Source: Saccoglossus kowalevskii
Lineage: Eukaryota; Hemichordata; Enteropneusta; Harrimaniidae
Assembly: GCF_000003605.2 (NCBI RefSeq)
Contig: NW_003108085.1
Coordinates: forward strand, 495,444-528,543
DNA: 33,100 nt
Direction: 5' to 3'
Shown: in pieces, positions 1 to 10,200 of the stretch
How the letters are laid out: each line of letters starts with the position of its first letter
Numbering within the stretch: position 1 is the first letter of the stretch
The notes under the pieces: generated by a model
What the model saw: the letters and a program-made list of their open reading frames with translations, nothing else
Databases searched by the model: none
Told to the model about the DNA's origin: nothing
Made by a program: the position numbers and the translations under genes

Positions 1-925
1 GGGCATAGCGCTTCTGCGTCCGAATGTCACTTATAAAAGGCGCACATTCTCCAAAAGTAGAAATACATTTGACGCGTCCGTAACACTTTCGAATATGTGC
101 GCGCAGTGTTTTTACGGACGAATGAATTATATTGTTTTTGCCACTAGGTGTATAGAGAAAAGAGAGAAAACGCAGTATAAAATCAAATGTGCTTTAAACA
201 TTTTGAATTATGTGGTCAAAACATAGGCATGAAATCAGTTCAATAACCAGTCGTATTCATTCACGGTCCATTTCTTTTCTTTCTGCGGTAACTGTATTAC
301 CACATCACATCCAATGGCATTCGTCCTTACTACTATCTACTGACAGCCATTGTATCACTCATCCAATCAGACGACCTGTTACTGAGATGGTCTGTTCTAC
401 ATAAATGCAAGCTGGTCGCTGCCCTGTGCTTTGGCAATCGACATAGTTGTGTGGCCGAAAATGACTCTAATTTGCTGACGTCACAGCAGGAAATGTCGCA
501 GTTCCGTACCTTCGTCTCGCGATGCGTGAGAAGTATGTCTTCTAAACGCTGCCCGCAGCAACAGACGTGCGATGTCGTTATATTTTTTTTACTCAAAAAC
601 ACACACAACGGAGTTGTTCAGTTTCAGTAATTGGATAGTTGGAGGCAGCTTGTTTGTTGAATATAGTCATGGAGGGAATTACCTCCGTCACGGTAATTCA
701 GTTGACGCAGTTTCAATGGGCACGCTGCTTTCCTAGTAGCCGTCGGTCCTCCCTAAAATCACGGCTGTATTAACTTTTCTTATTCAGCCCCGTAAAAGGT
801 TACGTTCAGTTGTGTTTTTAGCCGATTCATCGAGTGTGCTATAGACGCAGGGAACCAGGAACAGCCACTGGTGGCACTGTATACAATCGAAACCTATTTA
901 TCAGTGTGAAAAGCAGAGACACTTG
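1..925. other. Unassigned sequence at window start
   Basis: I see no supported gene. A small hairpin (GAATTACC at 676-683, GGTAATTC at 692-699) and a CRE-like TGACGTCA on the minus strand near 480 are present. Short open frames here start without ATG and have no recognisable content. Confidence 0.5.
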
Positions 926-1055
926 TTAAAGCGCGGTGGTCGTCGCGCAGCGCGCGTTCGAATTTCATGTAAACAAACAAAGTATTTTACACGCGTTGTA
1001 TACGTCGCCATGAGTCCCATATCGAACAAGACGCGGCATGACTGCCGCCATTTAA
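926..1055 (-). mobile_element. TTAA-flanked MITE-like element, family A copy 1
   Basis: A 122-bp element (930-1051) between TTAA at 926-929 and TTAA at 1052-1055. Its ends are imperfect inverted repeats (AGCGCGGTGGTCGTCGCGC; minus-strand ATGGCGGCAGTCATGCCGCG). The interior matches the copies at 3041 and 3727 in reverse orientation, including the block around GTTTACATGAAATTCGAAC. It has no coding capacity. TTAA target choice is known for the piggyBac and Kolobok superfamilies; which applies here is inference. Confidence 0.75.
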
Positions 1056-2035
1056 ACTTGGTGACCAGCTTAGACTGAGAAAAAAAAAATATCTCTGTTT
1101 CTCGTTTCCGCGCGCATCATTTTGAACTATGCATTCCAAAATGCGCTTGTACTCGCACTTGTCTCAAATTTCCCCCCATTTCAGCTCAGTATTCAAAAAA
1201 AATCGCCTCGCCGCCGCCTTTTCGAAATTTCTATGAAACGAGAAACAGAGAACTTTTCTCCTGGCCTTAGTATGATGGAAAAAGTGTACAGTCATTACAT
1301 AGGGGGAGGGGGTCAAGTAGGAGGGGATCAAGACGTGATTGCGTATATCAAAGCAGAATTTAGTGTGTTGATTGTATGTGTCTTCATAGGTAACCGGGGA
1401 ACAAGAAAAATGCTGTTTCCTTCGTATTCACTTATTTTGTTTGTAAAATATACATTTTATTTTACAAAAATTACAAATTTCATAACTATAGTCAGATGTT
1501 TTTCAAAATACAATGTAACTATATTAATGTATGATTTCTATTGCGTCAATGACGTCATTTAATTAGCACACAGTCTCCCAATAGACATAAACATGGAGGG
1601 ACTGTAATTAGCATAAGCGTCACGGGAAATCTGCCTGCGTCAGTGGCGCGCTATATCGGCTTAGAGTGCGCACTGATCAGTAAGACACATGTGTTAGAAC
1701 GGTCAAAAATGTATGTAGTGCTTCTTCCACTTAGGCTATTCCAAATAACGGATGCAATATCTCAGTTTAATTGGCGTAAACTAACCGGAAGTACTGTATG
1801 GAAATGTAAGAACTCATTTCTCAACAGTGTGTCTCATGATGAATCACAAAGATTTTCTGGCTCCCTAAGTGAAGCAATATTATTCACATGATCACCAAAT
1901 TCCATTTCTGATTAATGATGACATCAGGGCTCCTCGTGCTACTGACCCTATGCCGTGAGCACTTAATGTACAGGAAAAAGAAACAAAACAATAACTTTTC
2001 TTTCTTTTTCAGTGTAATAGATGAGACTTTAGCAT
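1056..2035. other. Unassigned intergenic sequence
   Basis: AT-rich, with a purine-rich patch near 1300 (AGGGGGAGGGGG). The longest open frame (to 1562) begins with TTG and shows no motif. No gene is supported. Confidence 0.4.
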
Positions 2036-2258
2036 TTAAAGGGCAGTGGTCGCCACACCACACATGCGCGAGTTATGGGTCTTTTATAAACAAAGATGGC
2101 GACTTTAACTGTTGCGCAGACCAACGAGTGCAAACTGAGAGGTTACCACGCTTCAGCTACAGTATGTAATCTTTGGTGATTGGAAGGTATCCGAAGAGTC
2201 ACCGGCGGTCAAATCTCGGTACTCGTGAAGAAGAGCGCATTGAATCGCGGGAAATTAA
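2036..2258 (+). mobile_element. MITE-like element, family B copy 1 (truncated)
   Basis: It begins TTAA-AGGGCAGTGGTCGCC and shares about 215 bp with the copy at 2447, including ACACATGCGCGAG, ATAAACAAAGAT, GATTGGAAGGTATC and the end AAGAGCGCATTG. It stops at a TTAA (2255-2258) and lacks the right-hand terminal repeat seen in copy 2. Noncoding. Confidence 0.65.
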
Positions 2259-2442
2259 AACGATTTGACCCTATTGTGCCAACCATGAAGGTGCAATGTG
2301 TACTATTTGTGGGAATGTTCATAGATAAGTTTGTAACACAAGATCTACCTCGCCCAAAGCAGTGTCGAATCGGTGTGACCAAACTGAGGATATAGTAAAT
2401 TATTTGGCGATTTACAAGTATTTGTCACGCGAAAGAATTAGG

Positions 2443-2746
2443 TTAAAGGGCGGTACTCGTCGCGCCACACATGCGCGAGATATGTGGGTCTCATATAAAC
2501 AAAGATTGCGACTTTGACCGCAGATCAACGACTACAAATTGAGACGTTTCCTAGCTTTAATTAGGTAATTTTATGTGATTGGAAGGTATCGAAGGAGTCA
2601 CCGGAGGTATTCAGTGCAAGTCGCGCCCAGGTCAAATCACATATTTGTGATTTCCATTTTAAGAGCGCATTGGATTGTGGGAAAATTAATGTTTATCAAC
2701 ACAAATGTCAAACAACATGCGCAGCGCGACGACCACCGCGCCTCAA
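2443..2746 (+). mobile_element. MITE-like element, family B copy 2
   Basis: Left end TTAA-AGGGCGGTACTCGTCGCGC; right end GCGCGACGACCACCGCGCC followed by TCAA, a one-base change from TTAA. The two ends are imperfect inverted repeats of each other and match the ends of family A, while the interior matches the element at 2040. So families A and B share terminal signals but differ inside, as expected for elements mobilised by one transposase. Confidence 0.7.
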
Positions 2747-3036
2747 TCGACTAATGTGGGACTAGTTGTGGGAAATGTGGGAGTAATTTGTTGTACTAAA
2801 ACATGTGCGAGGTTGCATTGTCCTCATTGTTGCATGAGGTTCCCATCATCTTTTCTGTAGATGGTGACGTCATCACAACTTTCACTGTAATTGTCAATTT
2901 TACCAATCCGCGAGGCCGAGCACTTCGGCACACGTGATCGTGTCAGAAAAGCCTGTATATGACCACATACAAATTTGAATATTTTGATTGGGCGCCTGAT
3001 CAATCAAGCGTACCCGTGACAACCACTCGTATCATT

Positions 3037-3159
3037 TTAAAGGGCGGCAGTCGTCCTGTTCGATATGGGACTCATAGCGACGTATACAACGTGTGTAAAA
3101 TACATTGTTTATTTACATGAAATTCGAACGCGCGCTGCGCGACGACCACCGCGCTTTAA
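3037..3159 (+). mobile_element. TTAA-flanked MITE-like element, family A copy 2
   Basis: A 115-bp element (3041-3155) exactly flanked by TTAA at 3037-3040 and 3156-3159. Left end AGGGCGGCAGTCGTC; right end GCGCGACGACCACCGCGCT. It is nearly identical inside to the copy at 3727, which implies recent activity. Noncoding. Confidence 0.85.
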
Positions 3160-3722
3160 ACCAGTAAATTGTATCGTCTTATATCATGTCATAGCTTAAC
3201 TGCTAAATCACGTGACTTCGAGTTGGACCATTCATGAAAACGCATCACAAAACGTGACCGTGTCTTTCATCTACCATGGAAATGCACCAGAACACGCGTC
3301 CTTAGGTTTGATTTCATCTACAGTCAATACAAGAACGCGATGAGTTTTAGACACGAGCGCCGCCAACGGCAACAAACCTTTTTTTTCAAATCGCGCACAC
3401 GTTTTTTTTTTTTTTTTCATTGATTGATATTGCTACTGTATTTTGTTAGGCCAAAACTAGCCAACAGAAATTGTTTATTTTCATTTCACAATTTTGAAGT
3501 TACCCCATACCAAAGTGTTCAACGAATGAGGGACTGGGACTTGTACTCGTGAACCCCTCAAAATGATGTGTCTGACAGCACCCTCGCCGACTGATAAAGC
3601 CCGTGCCAAGATAGTGATTTTTTTTGTTGAGTATCAAACTCACATGTGATGACGCCCTCACAGATTGCTCGTTGATTAACAAACTCGACGACATTCCTTT
3701 AATTTTCAACTTTTAATTCAAA
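3160..3722. other. Unassigned sequence between two MITE copies
   Basis: No gene is supported. A run of about 15 T lies near 3404-3418. Short open frames are unconvincing. Confidence 0.4.
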
Positions 3723-3855
3723 TTAAAGGGCGGCAGGCGTCGTGCCGCGTCCTGTTCGATATGGGACTCATAGCAACGTATACAACGCGTGTAAAATACA
3801 TTGTTTATTTACATGAAATTCGAACATGCGCTGCGCGACGACCACCGCGCTTTAA
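3723..3855 (+). mobile_element. TTAA-flanked MITE-like element, family A copy 3
   Basis: A 125-bp element (3727-3851) flanked by TTAA at 3723-3726 and 3852-3855. It has the same ends and interior as the element at 3041, with a ten-base addition near its left end (CGTGCCGCGT). Only a few substitutions separate the two, so they are young relative to the copies at 930 and 32718. Confidence 0.85.
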
Positions 3856-5304
3856 CTTGAATGAGGAAGGTACAATGGCGCCAAAAACGTCAACAAAACT
3901 ACATATGATTACCATTTTACAGGACTCCGCCCCATATAATTTTTGTAGAGCCGGTATACAGTATAACGACCTCCAAACTTACTGATCACGTGATCTCGAT
4001 GATGAAAGTGTATTTTGAATAATAATATGGTACGGCAGTCGAAGAAGGTCGTCCGCCAATGAATGGAGAACAATGGAGCATTGTCTTGCGTCGTCATGTT
4101 AGAAGTAAACTACTCAGTATACTTGTAGATTTCATATATTTTGTTATAAGTGGTAGCAAACTACAACTCTCTAATCTTCAGAAGGTGATAAATTCATAAA
4201 TGTACTGTCTGGTGTTTAACTTGAACCATTTGTTGCACTAAATACACATTTTTACGAAATTTCTTTTCAAAGAAAGTGATGAAGACCTGAGTGTACACTA
4301 GTATATCGTAAAATTATTCATATATGATCCAAAATTTACGAAGAAATTTAAAAAAAAAATACAAAAAAGTGGTAAAATGTTGTGGAGGGAAAACATGGCG
4401 TTCTGCATTTTACAACAAGAGATTAGTAAGCAACTGGAAATGTACAGAAATAATTTGGCGGGAAATGTAGGGCAGTTCAGAAACTTGAAGTCACAGTGCG
4501 GTTTATAATGAATACCATATACAACCTTGATGAAAAATAAATTCTTCTTTTTGTGTGCGCTCACAGATCACGTGACTAAAAACTTGAATACATAATCACA
4601 CCTGTGCAAATGGGTTGATTTTTATGAGTCAGACATTCGGGTTCGACAGCTGTTTTGTCGTTCTACTTATTAAAAGCGCCAAAATAGTTACACCACCGCT
4701 TTACATCACAGTTCCAAACAGACTGTACATTTCTATAAATGACCGGGTGAAATTATAAAGGATTTTGAAACCATATTTTCTTTGATTGCAGACGATAAAT
4801 TTTATTTCACGACCAGCGGCAACTAACTGTTCTTAAAATGACGGGCGTACTACAAACAATAATTAAATTGTCTTTGTTGACTGTCACCATAAAATTTTAC
4901 GTTCTGTCATTAAATGACGACAGTACGACAGTATTGATGACTTCTTTTGCAATTTTGTCGAAAGACGAGCAACTATTGTTTGAATAGCAGCCATTTTGTT
5001 TTACAATTTTAACAATGCACAAGGCTGTCATATATTTTCTTTTCACGCCCTTCCGACTTGCGCGCAATTAGCATTAGGAATATAGAGTACATACAATACT
5101 TCTATTGTACCGTGTCCTTCTCAAGTTCTATTTCAAGTTTAATTGTATGTTGTTATTCGACCAAAATATCACTTGAAATTTAAGCACAGATGTTCACTTC
5201 TGAGGGAAAACACTGATTACTCAATTGCATGTTGTTCGATTCAGCCTCGGACGATGTCGTTGAGATGATAAAAACTTGTAAAACAATACCAAACGAATCG
5301 AGAA
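3856..5304. other. Unassigned AT-rich intergenic sequence
   Basis: No gene, RNA gene or clear repeat is supported. Short open frames on both strands lack ATG context, splice sites and recognisable motifs. Confidence 0.4.
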
Positions 5305-5667
5305 TAGGTGATTTTCCGTACAATTGCGAGATCCCGCGAGATGCATGAAAGACGCGCGTCGAACGTCTGCCGCAACAATCGAACGATTTGATTTTGAACT
5401 CGAATTTCCTTATTTCGTAGCTCACACCGACCGGCCGATCTTCGACAGAGGAATATTGCTTCCGAATACCCTTACTTAATCGAAATTGCCTATCATCAAA
5501 TGTGGACAGCACATTATTAAGCATGGAAATGCCCCCAAAATACTTTCGCGTTTGTCGAATCCCACGCGATGTTTGACGCGACTACGACGCTATGACCTTT
5601 GTTTGTCCTGTTTTTACGTTCGATTCCACGCATAACGCGTGATTCTCGCAATGAACGGAAAATGGGC
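5305..5667 (-). mobile_element. Dispersed ~365-bp element, copy 1
   Basis: It shares its full length with 18562-18926 and 20889-21254. On the minus strand it begins near CCATTTTCCG and ends near TTGTACGGAAAATCACC, so the ends share a short inverted ATTTTCCG. Blocks common to all copies include GCGTGGGATTCGACAAACGC, CATGCTTAATAATGTGC and AATATTCCTCTGTCGAAGAT. It holds an open stretch beginning MLNNVLSTFDDRQFRLSKGI that resembles the other copies, but a one-base loss before the ATG breaks the upstream part of that frame. It could be a nonautonomous transposon or the residue of a gene family. No target duplication was identified. Confidence 0.7.
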
Positions 5668-5820
5668 TATTAGGACTTGACTCTGACAGTAAAATTGCAT
5701 CATCACAAGATTTTGTTTTGCGCTATAATTTCTAAGTTGAATTTTATAACAAAATGGCGGCCACCAAGAAGGTTCACGGGCTATCATGTCAAGTTGTGTG
5801 GACCTAAGCCAATCAAATTA

Positions 5821-6195
5821 ATGGATACATTTATATACCTGGGATTCAACGACGGTTTGGACACTCAACGTTTTGTCCAAGGTGCGAGTCATTGCTGTGC
5901 TCACGCGAGAGCCTGCCGTAATATAAGACACTCAACCAAATTTGGAACGATAAACGGGACAGTTGGCGATGTTGTCATGTTTATCAAAATTATATGGGCA
6001 ATTCTGGCCAAAAATACCAAAACAATTCAACTTTTTAAAGAACTATTCCCATACTTACGAACATTCGTAGTAGCACAATTTAGTGTATCCCTCCGCGATG
6101 TGAATCCATTCATCTCCAAACTCACGCTGGAAGTCATATTTTCAGAAAATGTAAATAAACAAATAAATAAATACGACAACAAAATTACTGTGTAA
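5821..6195 (+). CDS. Candidate open frame, unrecognised
   Basis: From the ATG at 5821 the frame runs 124 codons (MDTFIYLGFNDGLDTQ at the start) to a TAA at 6193-6195, and it stays open upstream to 5677 without a stop. AATAAA hexamers follow near 6274. It contains a cysteine/histidine-rich patch (HCCAHARAC) and a hydrophobic stretch (VVMFIKIIWAIL). I recognise no family. It ends about 420 bases from the convergent PLP enzyme stop codon and may be chance or a decayed gene. Confidence 0.25.
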   Translation: MDTFIYLGFNDGLDTQRFVQGASHCCAHARACRNIRHSTKFGTINGTVGDVVMFIKIIWAILAKNTKTIQLFKELFPYLRTFVVAQFSVSLRDVNPFISKLTLEVIFSENVNKQINKYDNKITV

Positions 6196-6285
6196 CATTT
6201 TTCCGTTTAATCTTTCACAAAAATAGAAAATCTGAAAATCTTCTTCAATTGTAAATCGTTCACAAATCTACAAATAAAATAAATA

Positions 6286-6291
6286 TTTATT
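6286..6291 (-). promoter_or_regulatory. Candidate polyadenylation signal of the PLP enzyme gene
   Basis: AATAAA on the minus strand, about 325 bases after the TAA. It lies in AT-rich repeat sequence, so a chance match is possible. Confidence 0.45.
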
Positions 6292-6328
6292 AATAATAAT
6301 AATATTAATAATAATAGTAGTAGTAGTA
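6287..6328. repeat. (AAT)n / (AGT)n simple-sequence tract
   Basis: Imperfect AAT triplets pass into four AGT/TAG triplets, inside the 3' UTR of the minus-strand gene. Confidence 0.8.
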
Positions 6329-6336
6329 CAATAGCT

Positions 6337-6379
6337 CCCGGAACTATAAATTTACATACACATCATTCGCAGTTCCGGG
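6337..6379 (-). other. Stem-loop in the 3' UTR of the PLP enzyme gene
   Basis: A perfect 9-bp inverted repeat (CCCGGAACT at 6337-6345 and AGTTCCGGG at 6371-6379) encloses a 25-base AT-rich loop. It lies about 240 bases past the stop codon on the transcribed strand and is followed by a (TAC)n/(TTA)n tract. The GC-rich arms stand out in AT-rich DNA. It may be an RNA structure or the end of an inserted retroposon. Confidence 0.5.
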
Positions 6380-6616
6380 GACTTGGTCAAGATAAAGTTG
6401 GCTATTTTTAAGTTGGTTTTGTTTTGAATCTAAGTATGCATAATATTATAGCTACACGTCATGGCTATGCATTTTACTGAAGTAAGGTGAGCTAGTCCAG
6501 AAAAAACTCACAAGTCATTGAAACTTTTATCAAAAATATACAAGAAAAAAATCTGAAAAAATTGCAGAGAAATACTGTTCAGCTATTTACAATTATGTAT
6601 AAATATGTACAATAGT

Positions 6617-7276
6617 TTATGACAGAGCAAAGTCAGAGTAATTTGAAAAACTAAGACTGTCATTGTCTTCTCGCGAGAAATTGAATTTATTTGAGTCTCT
6701 CGTGAAGCAAACTTCACACAGGCATTGTTCATGTTTGCAAAACGAGCTGAAACAAGCATCGCCGGTCGTTTTCCGCCTTTTTGAGATCCTTTTTATGTGA
6801 TCAATGTCATTCGCGGCGAATTCACTAATATCCGATAAGAAAGAGTCGTTTTCAAAGTAACCGGACTCCTCAAGTTTTCTTTTCTTGCTTGGCGCGAAAT
6901 AGTCTGCCTCGTTCTCACTTCCCACATTGAACATGCTTCCTGATTCGCCATCGTCTACATCCGGAACGCTGACGTCAATTCCGCTCTCAAACTCGAAATC
7001 GTTCGTATCCTCGCTGTTGTAACCGCTTTCCCGGCTGATTTCCCGTCGGAACTCTGGGTACATATTCCCACCGAGTGGTTTTATAGGGAGTTCGGCAATG
7101 TTAACTTCCGGACCGTTGTCGGTTGTCATACAGTGCAGTGCTTCGCGGGGTTGAAGGAACCACTGAAAGTAATCCTCTACGTCGCTGATATCAAATTCTG
7201 GGTCACCGAGAATGTCTGCGCTCGCTCTCTCAATATCCACTGAATCGTACTCTATTTCCGCTTCCGCCAGTACTTT
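6617..7276 (-). CDS. PLP enzyme exon 9, acidic Ser-rich tail with basic and Cys clusters (residues 543-761)
   Basis: This 660-nt terminal exon runs from a TTATTACAG acceptor to a TAA at 6617-6619. Its 219 residues are strongly acidic and Ser-rich, so probably mostly disordered. KKRK (673-676) and KRRK (708-711) resemble nuclear-localisation clusters. Cysteines at 722, 727, 729 and 732 form C-x4-C-x-C-x2-C and could bind metal. ESG-containing motifs recur at least four times. None of this belongs to the catalytic fold; its role is unknown. Confidence 0.85.
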   Translation of the reverse strand, partial: KVLAEAEIEYDSVDIERASADILGDPEFDISDVEDYFQWFLQPREALHCMTTDNGPEVNIAELPIKPLGGNMYPEFRREISRESGYNSEDTNDFEFESGIDVSVPDVDDGESGSMFNVGSENEADYFAPSKKRKLEESGYFENDSFLSDISEFAANDIDHIKRISKRRKTTGDACFSSFCKHEQCLCEVCFTRDSNKFNFSREDNDSLSFSNYSDFALS

Positions 7277-10200
7277 CTGTAATAAGGCAAAATAAAAAAA
7301 AAACACATTAATTTTCTTTTACACTTTTTGTTTGAATGTATAGCTTCAACTTTCTCCGATAATATTGAAAAGGAACGTTACCGTCATTGTTTGTTCGTGT
7401 ATTAGCCCGACTATTAAAATATGAATATCACAACTACTACAGCTAGCGAACTATCTTAACATAATACTAGTACGTACCTTCAAATTTAGGCTTTCAATCC
7501 TTTCCTGGCAGAATGGTGCATCAAACCATCCATTCTGGAATGTAATATCAAGCAAACTCATGTTCCCTGGCGAGGCTTTGGTGACCAATGGCGGATAACG
7601 ATGGTCCCATGCCCCTGTGTTTGGGTTAAAGCGATAGTATGGTAGCAGTTTCCAACCGTTGGTGGCTATTTGATCAATGGCTTCCAGAACGTAATCGACG
7701 GCGTCATCATGCATGAAGTACGGGAGATTGATCCTGGCAAATCCTGGCCTGAGCGCCTCCAATGGCTGTTTGTTTTCCTTCTTCATTCTGTCCTCGTCGA
7801 GAATCCGAATGAATTTATCAGCAATCTTCTCAGAGATTCCCAACAAATCCTAAAGACAAAAAGAAAAACAAATTCTATAAGCACAAGAAAAACAGAATGG
7901 AATCATTGTTGGTGTGTCCGAAACGTCCAGCGCGTACTTTATTGAAGCGTTTTCGTCTGAGCCGGAAGTCATGTGACATATTTGGGCGGCATGGAACATC
8001 AAGTATTAAGCTCGAATGCAATAAATAGTATACGCTTAAATACTCGACTGTATTGCGCGTCTGCCTTGACCCGTACCTTTGTGGTATTCAAAACTAGAAC
8101 CCCCCCCCCCCCACCATCATATTACAGACTTATACTTACATGAGCATAAGGTCCTGCGCATGCGCATCCTCCTCGTGCCTGAATACCATATAAGTCATTC
8201 AACAGAGTACAGACGAAATTGTGGTGCAGAAGTTTCCCGCTCTTTTCATGTCTCACAAGGAAGGAGAATATAGGTAGTCTGCGTGGTTTTCGGCATCCCA
8301 GGATGATGAGATTTCTGTTATGCTGCCACCTGTCGAAGGCTCTTCTACACAGCTCTTCCTCGCGTGCTTCAATAACGTCAGTACCGACAGCCTAAAAAGA
8401 GCAGACGAACAGAAAATGTGAATGAAATGTAGCATAATGTTGTACACATGTTGCATGGTTATATGAAAATTGCCACTTTCTGACCTTAAAAGAAACGCTA
8501 AAATCACATGAACTATTTATCATATTTGGAAGGATACTATTTACTAATTTTGTAAATTGATCCACACAGAATAAAGATAATGCTACTTACATCTTTCAAC
8601 TGAAAGGCCATACCAGCGCGGATTGATTCAGTGATAGCCGGTGTACCGCCTTCCTCTCTAGCTTCAATGTCTTTCAAGTAGTAGTGCTTCTCTCGCGAGA
8701 CGTACGAGACCGTGCCGCCGCCCGCTGATGCTGGGACCCTGTTCTTGAAGAGACATCTCTTAGCAATAAGAAGACCAGGAGTTCCTACACCGCCAACAAA
8801 TTTGTGAGGAGAAATAAAAACCGCGTCTTTAGAACAATCGCTCCCATCCCTGAAAAGACAAGACATGAAAAAATGGCATAAATATATGTATTCTAGCTTC
8901 GTTGTGTAGCGGGCTACAATATATTACTACTAAGTAGTATACACGGCATCTCCCCTTGAAAATATACGACTGCGCCATCTTGTGACATGCATCAGTGCGT
9001 TGATAGAAATTATACTTACATGCTTGGCGGGTTCATCTCGACGTTGAGGTAGGGACCGGCTGTGGCGTAGTCCCAGAATGCCAGCGCCCCGTATCTGTGG
9101 AGTAGAGCAGACACTTTGTTGGTGTCTGTTAGGATTCCAGTCACGTTGGAGGCAGCTGAGAACACACCCATCATAACTTCTGCACCATTCTTCTTCTCCG
9201 CTTTCAACTGTTCTTCCAAGTAACCAGTGTCAACAGTTCCATTCTCTGTTTCTTTAACGCGGATCACTTTAGCGCCGCTCTCCTTCCAAGGTAAGATGTT
9301 GGAGTGGTGTTCGAAGGGACCAACAAACACGACCTGAGCAGACGAAATGATATTCACGATGAAATCACGGAGAACGACGTAGCTTTCCCCCTCTCAAATT
9401 TTTTAAGCATTTTCTATAATGATTTTTAATTATCGACCAATTAGACATATTTTTTTTTTTAATTATCTTCATCAATATTTATTCTCAAATATATTCAAGC
9501 TCGTCAACCGGTTGTTGTCAGAGAACCTCGCGCTTACTTTCTGCATGGTTACTGACACCATGGCCTCCGAAAAGCGACACACAGATCAGTTACATTAAGT
9601 GCACTGTGAATACTTCGACATCTTACCGTTGTTTTCGCCTTTTCTTCCGTTAATTGCATAACCTGGTACAATTTATGAATGGCCCCGGTGGCCCCGCTTC
9701 CACAGAATATGACGGCATCGTCGTCACCAACATTCACGCTTTTCTTTATCAGATCTCTGAAAATACAAACATATACTTCTTTAGAATTTTTCTTAAATTA
9801 AATAAAAAATATATATATTTTAGCATTATTCTGTCATTCTTTAAAAATCTTAGCAAAAAAAAAGAATGTTGCTTGCGTTACTCACTTTGCGTCTGTTCTG
9901 AATTTTGTCGTCTGCTTGGATACAATGGTGGTTGTCGTGTGCGTATTTCCGTAGTGTGGCAGAACATTCTTTTGAATGTAGTCTTCAATAAACTTCAACG
10001 GTCTATAATTGAAACAATATATATATATATATATATATAATTTACACGTAAACACATCAGATATTGTTGTTTTGCTTTAGTAAACAAATTCAGAACAAAC
10101 AAAATAGTCCGCGGCGTACACAGATGCCACAGTTGCCATATCACTGCTTTCAATGGCCCTGGTGACCTCGGAACAATATATATGTGAGGTCGCGTTGCGT

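Noticed and set aside
333..608. Minus-strand 91-codon cysteine-containing frame
   Set aside because: GTG start, no homology recognised, no splice signals in phase.
1122..1562. Plus-strand open frame of 146 codons
   Set aside because: Starts with TTG, low-complexity and AT-driven in its second half, no motif.
9654..10040. Plus-strand open frame of 128 codons
   Set aside because: Antisense of PLP enzyme exons 3 and 4 plus AT-rich intron.
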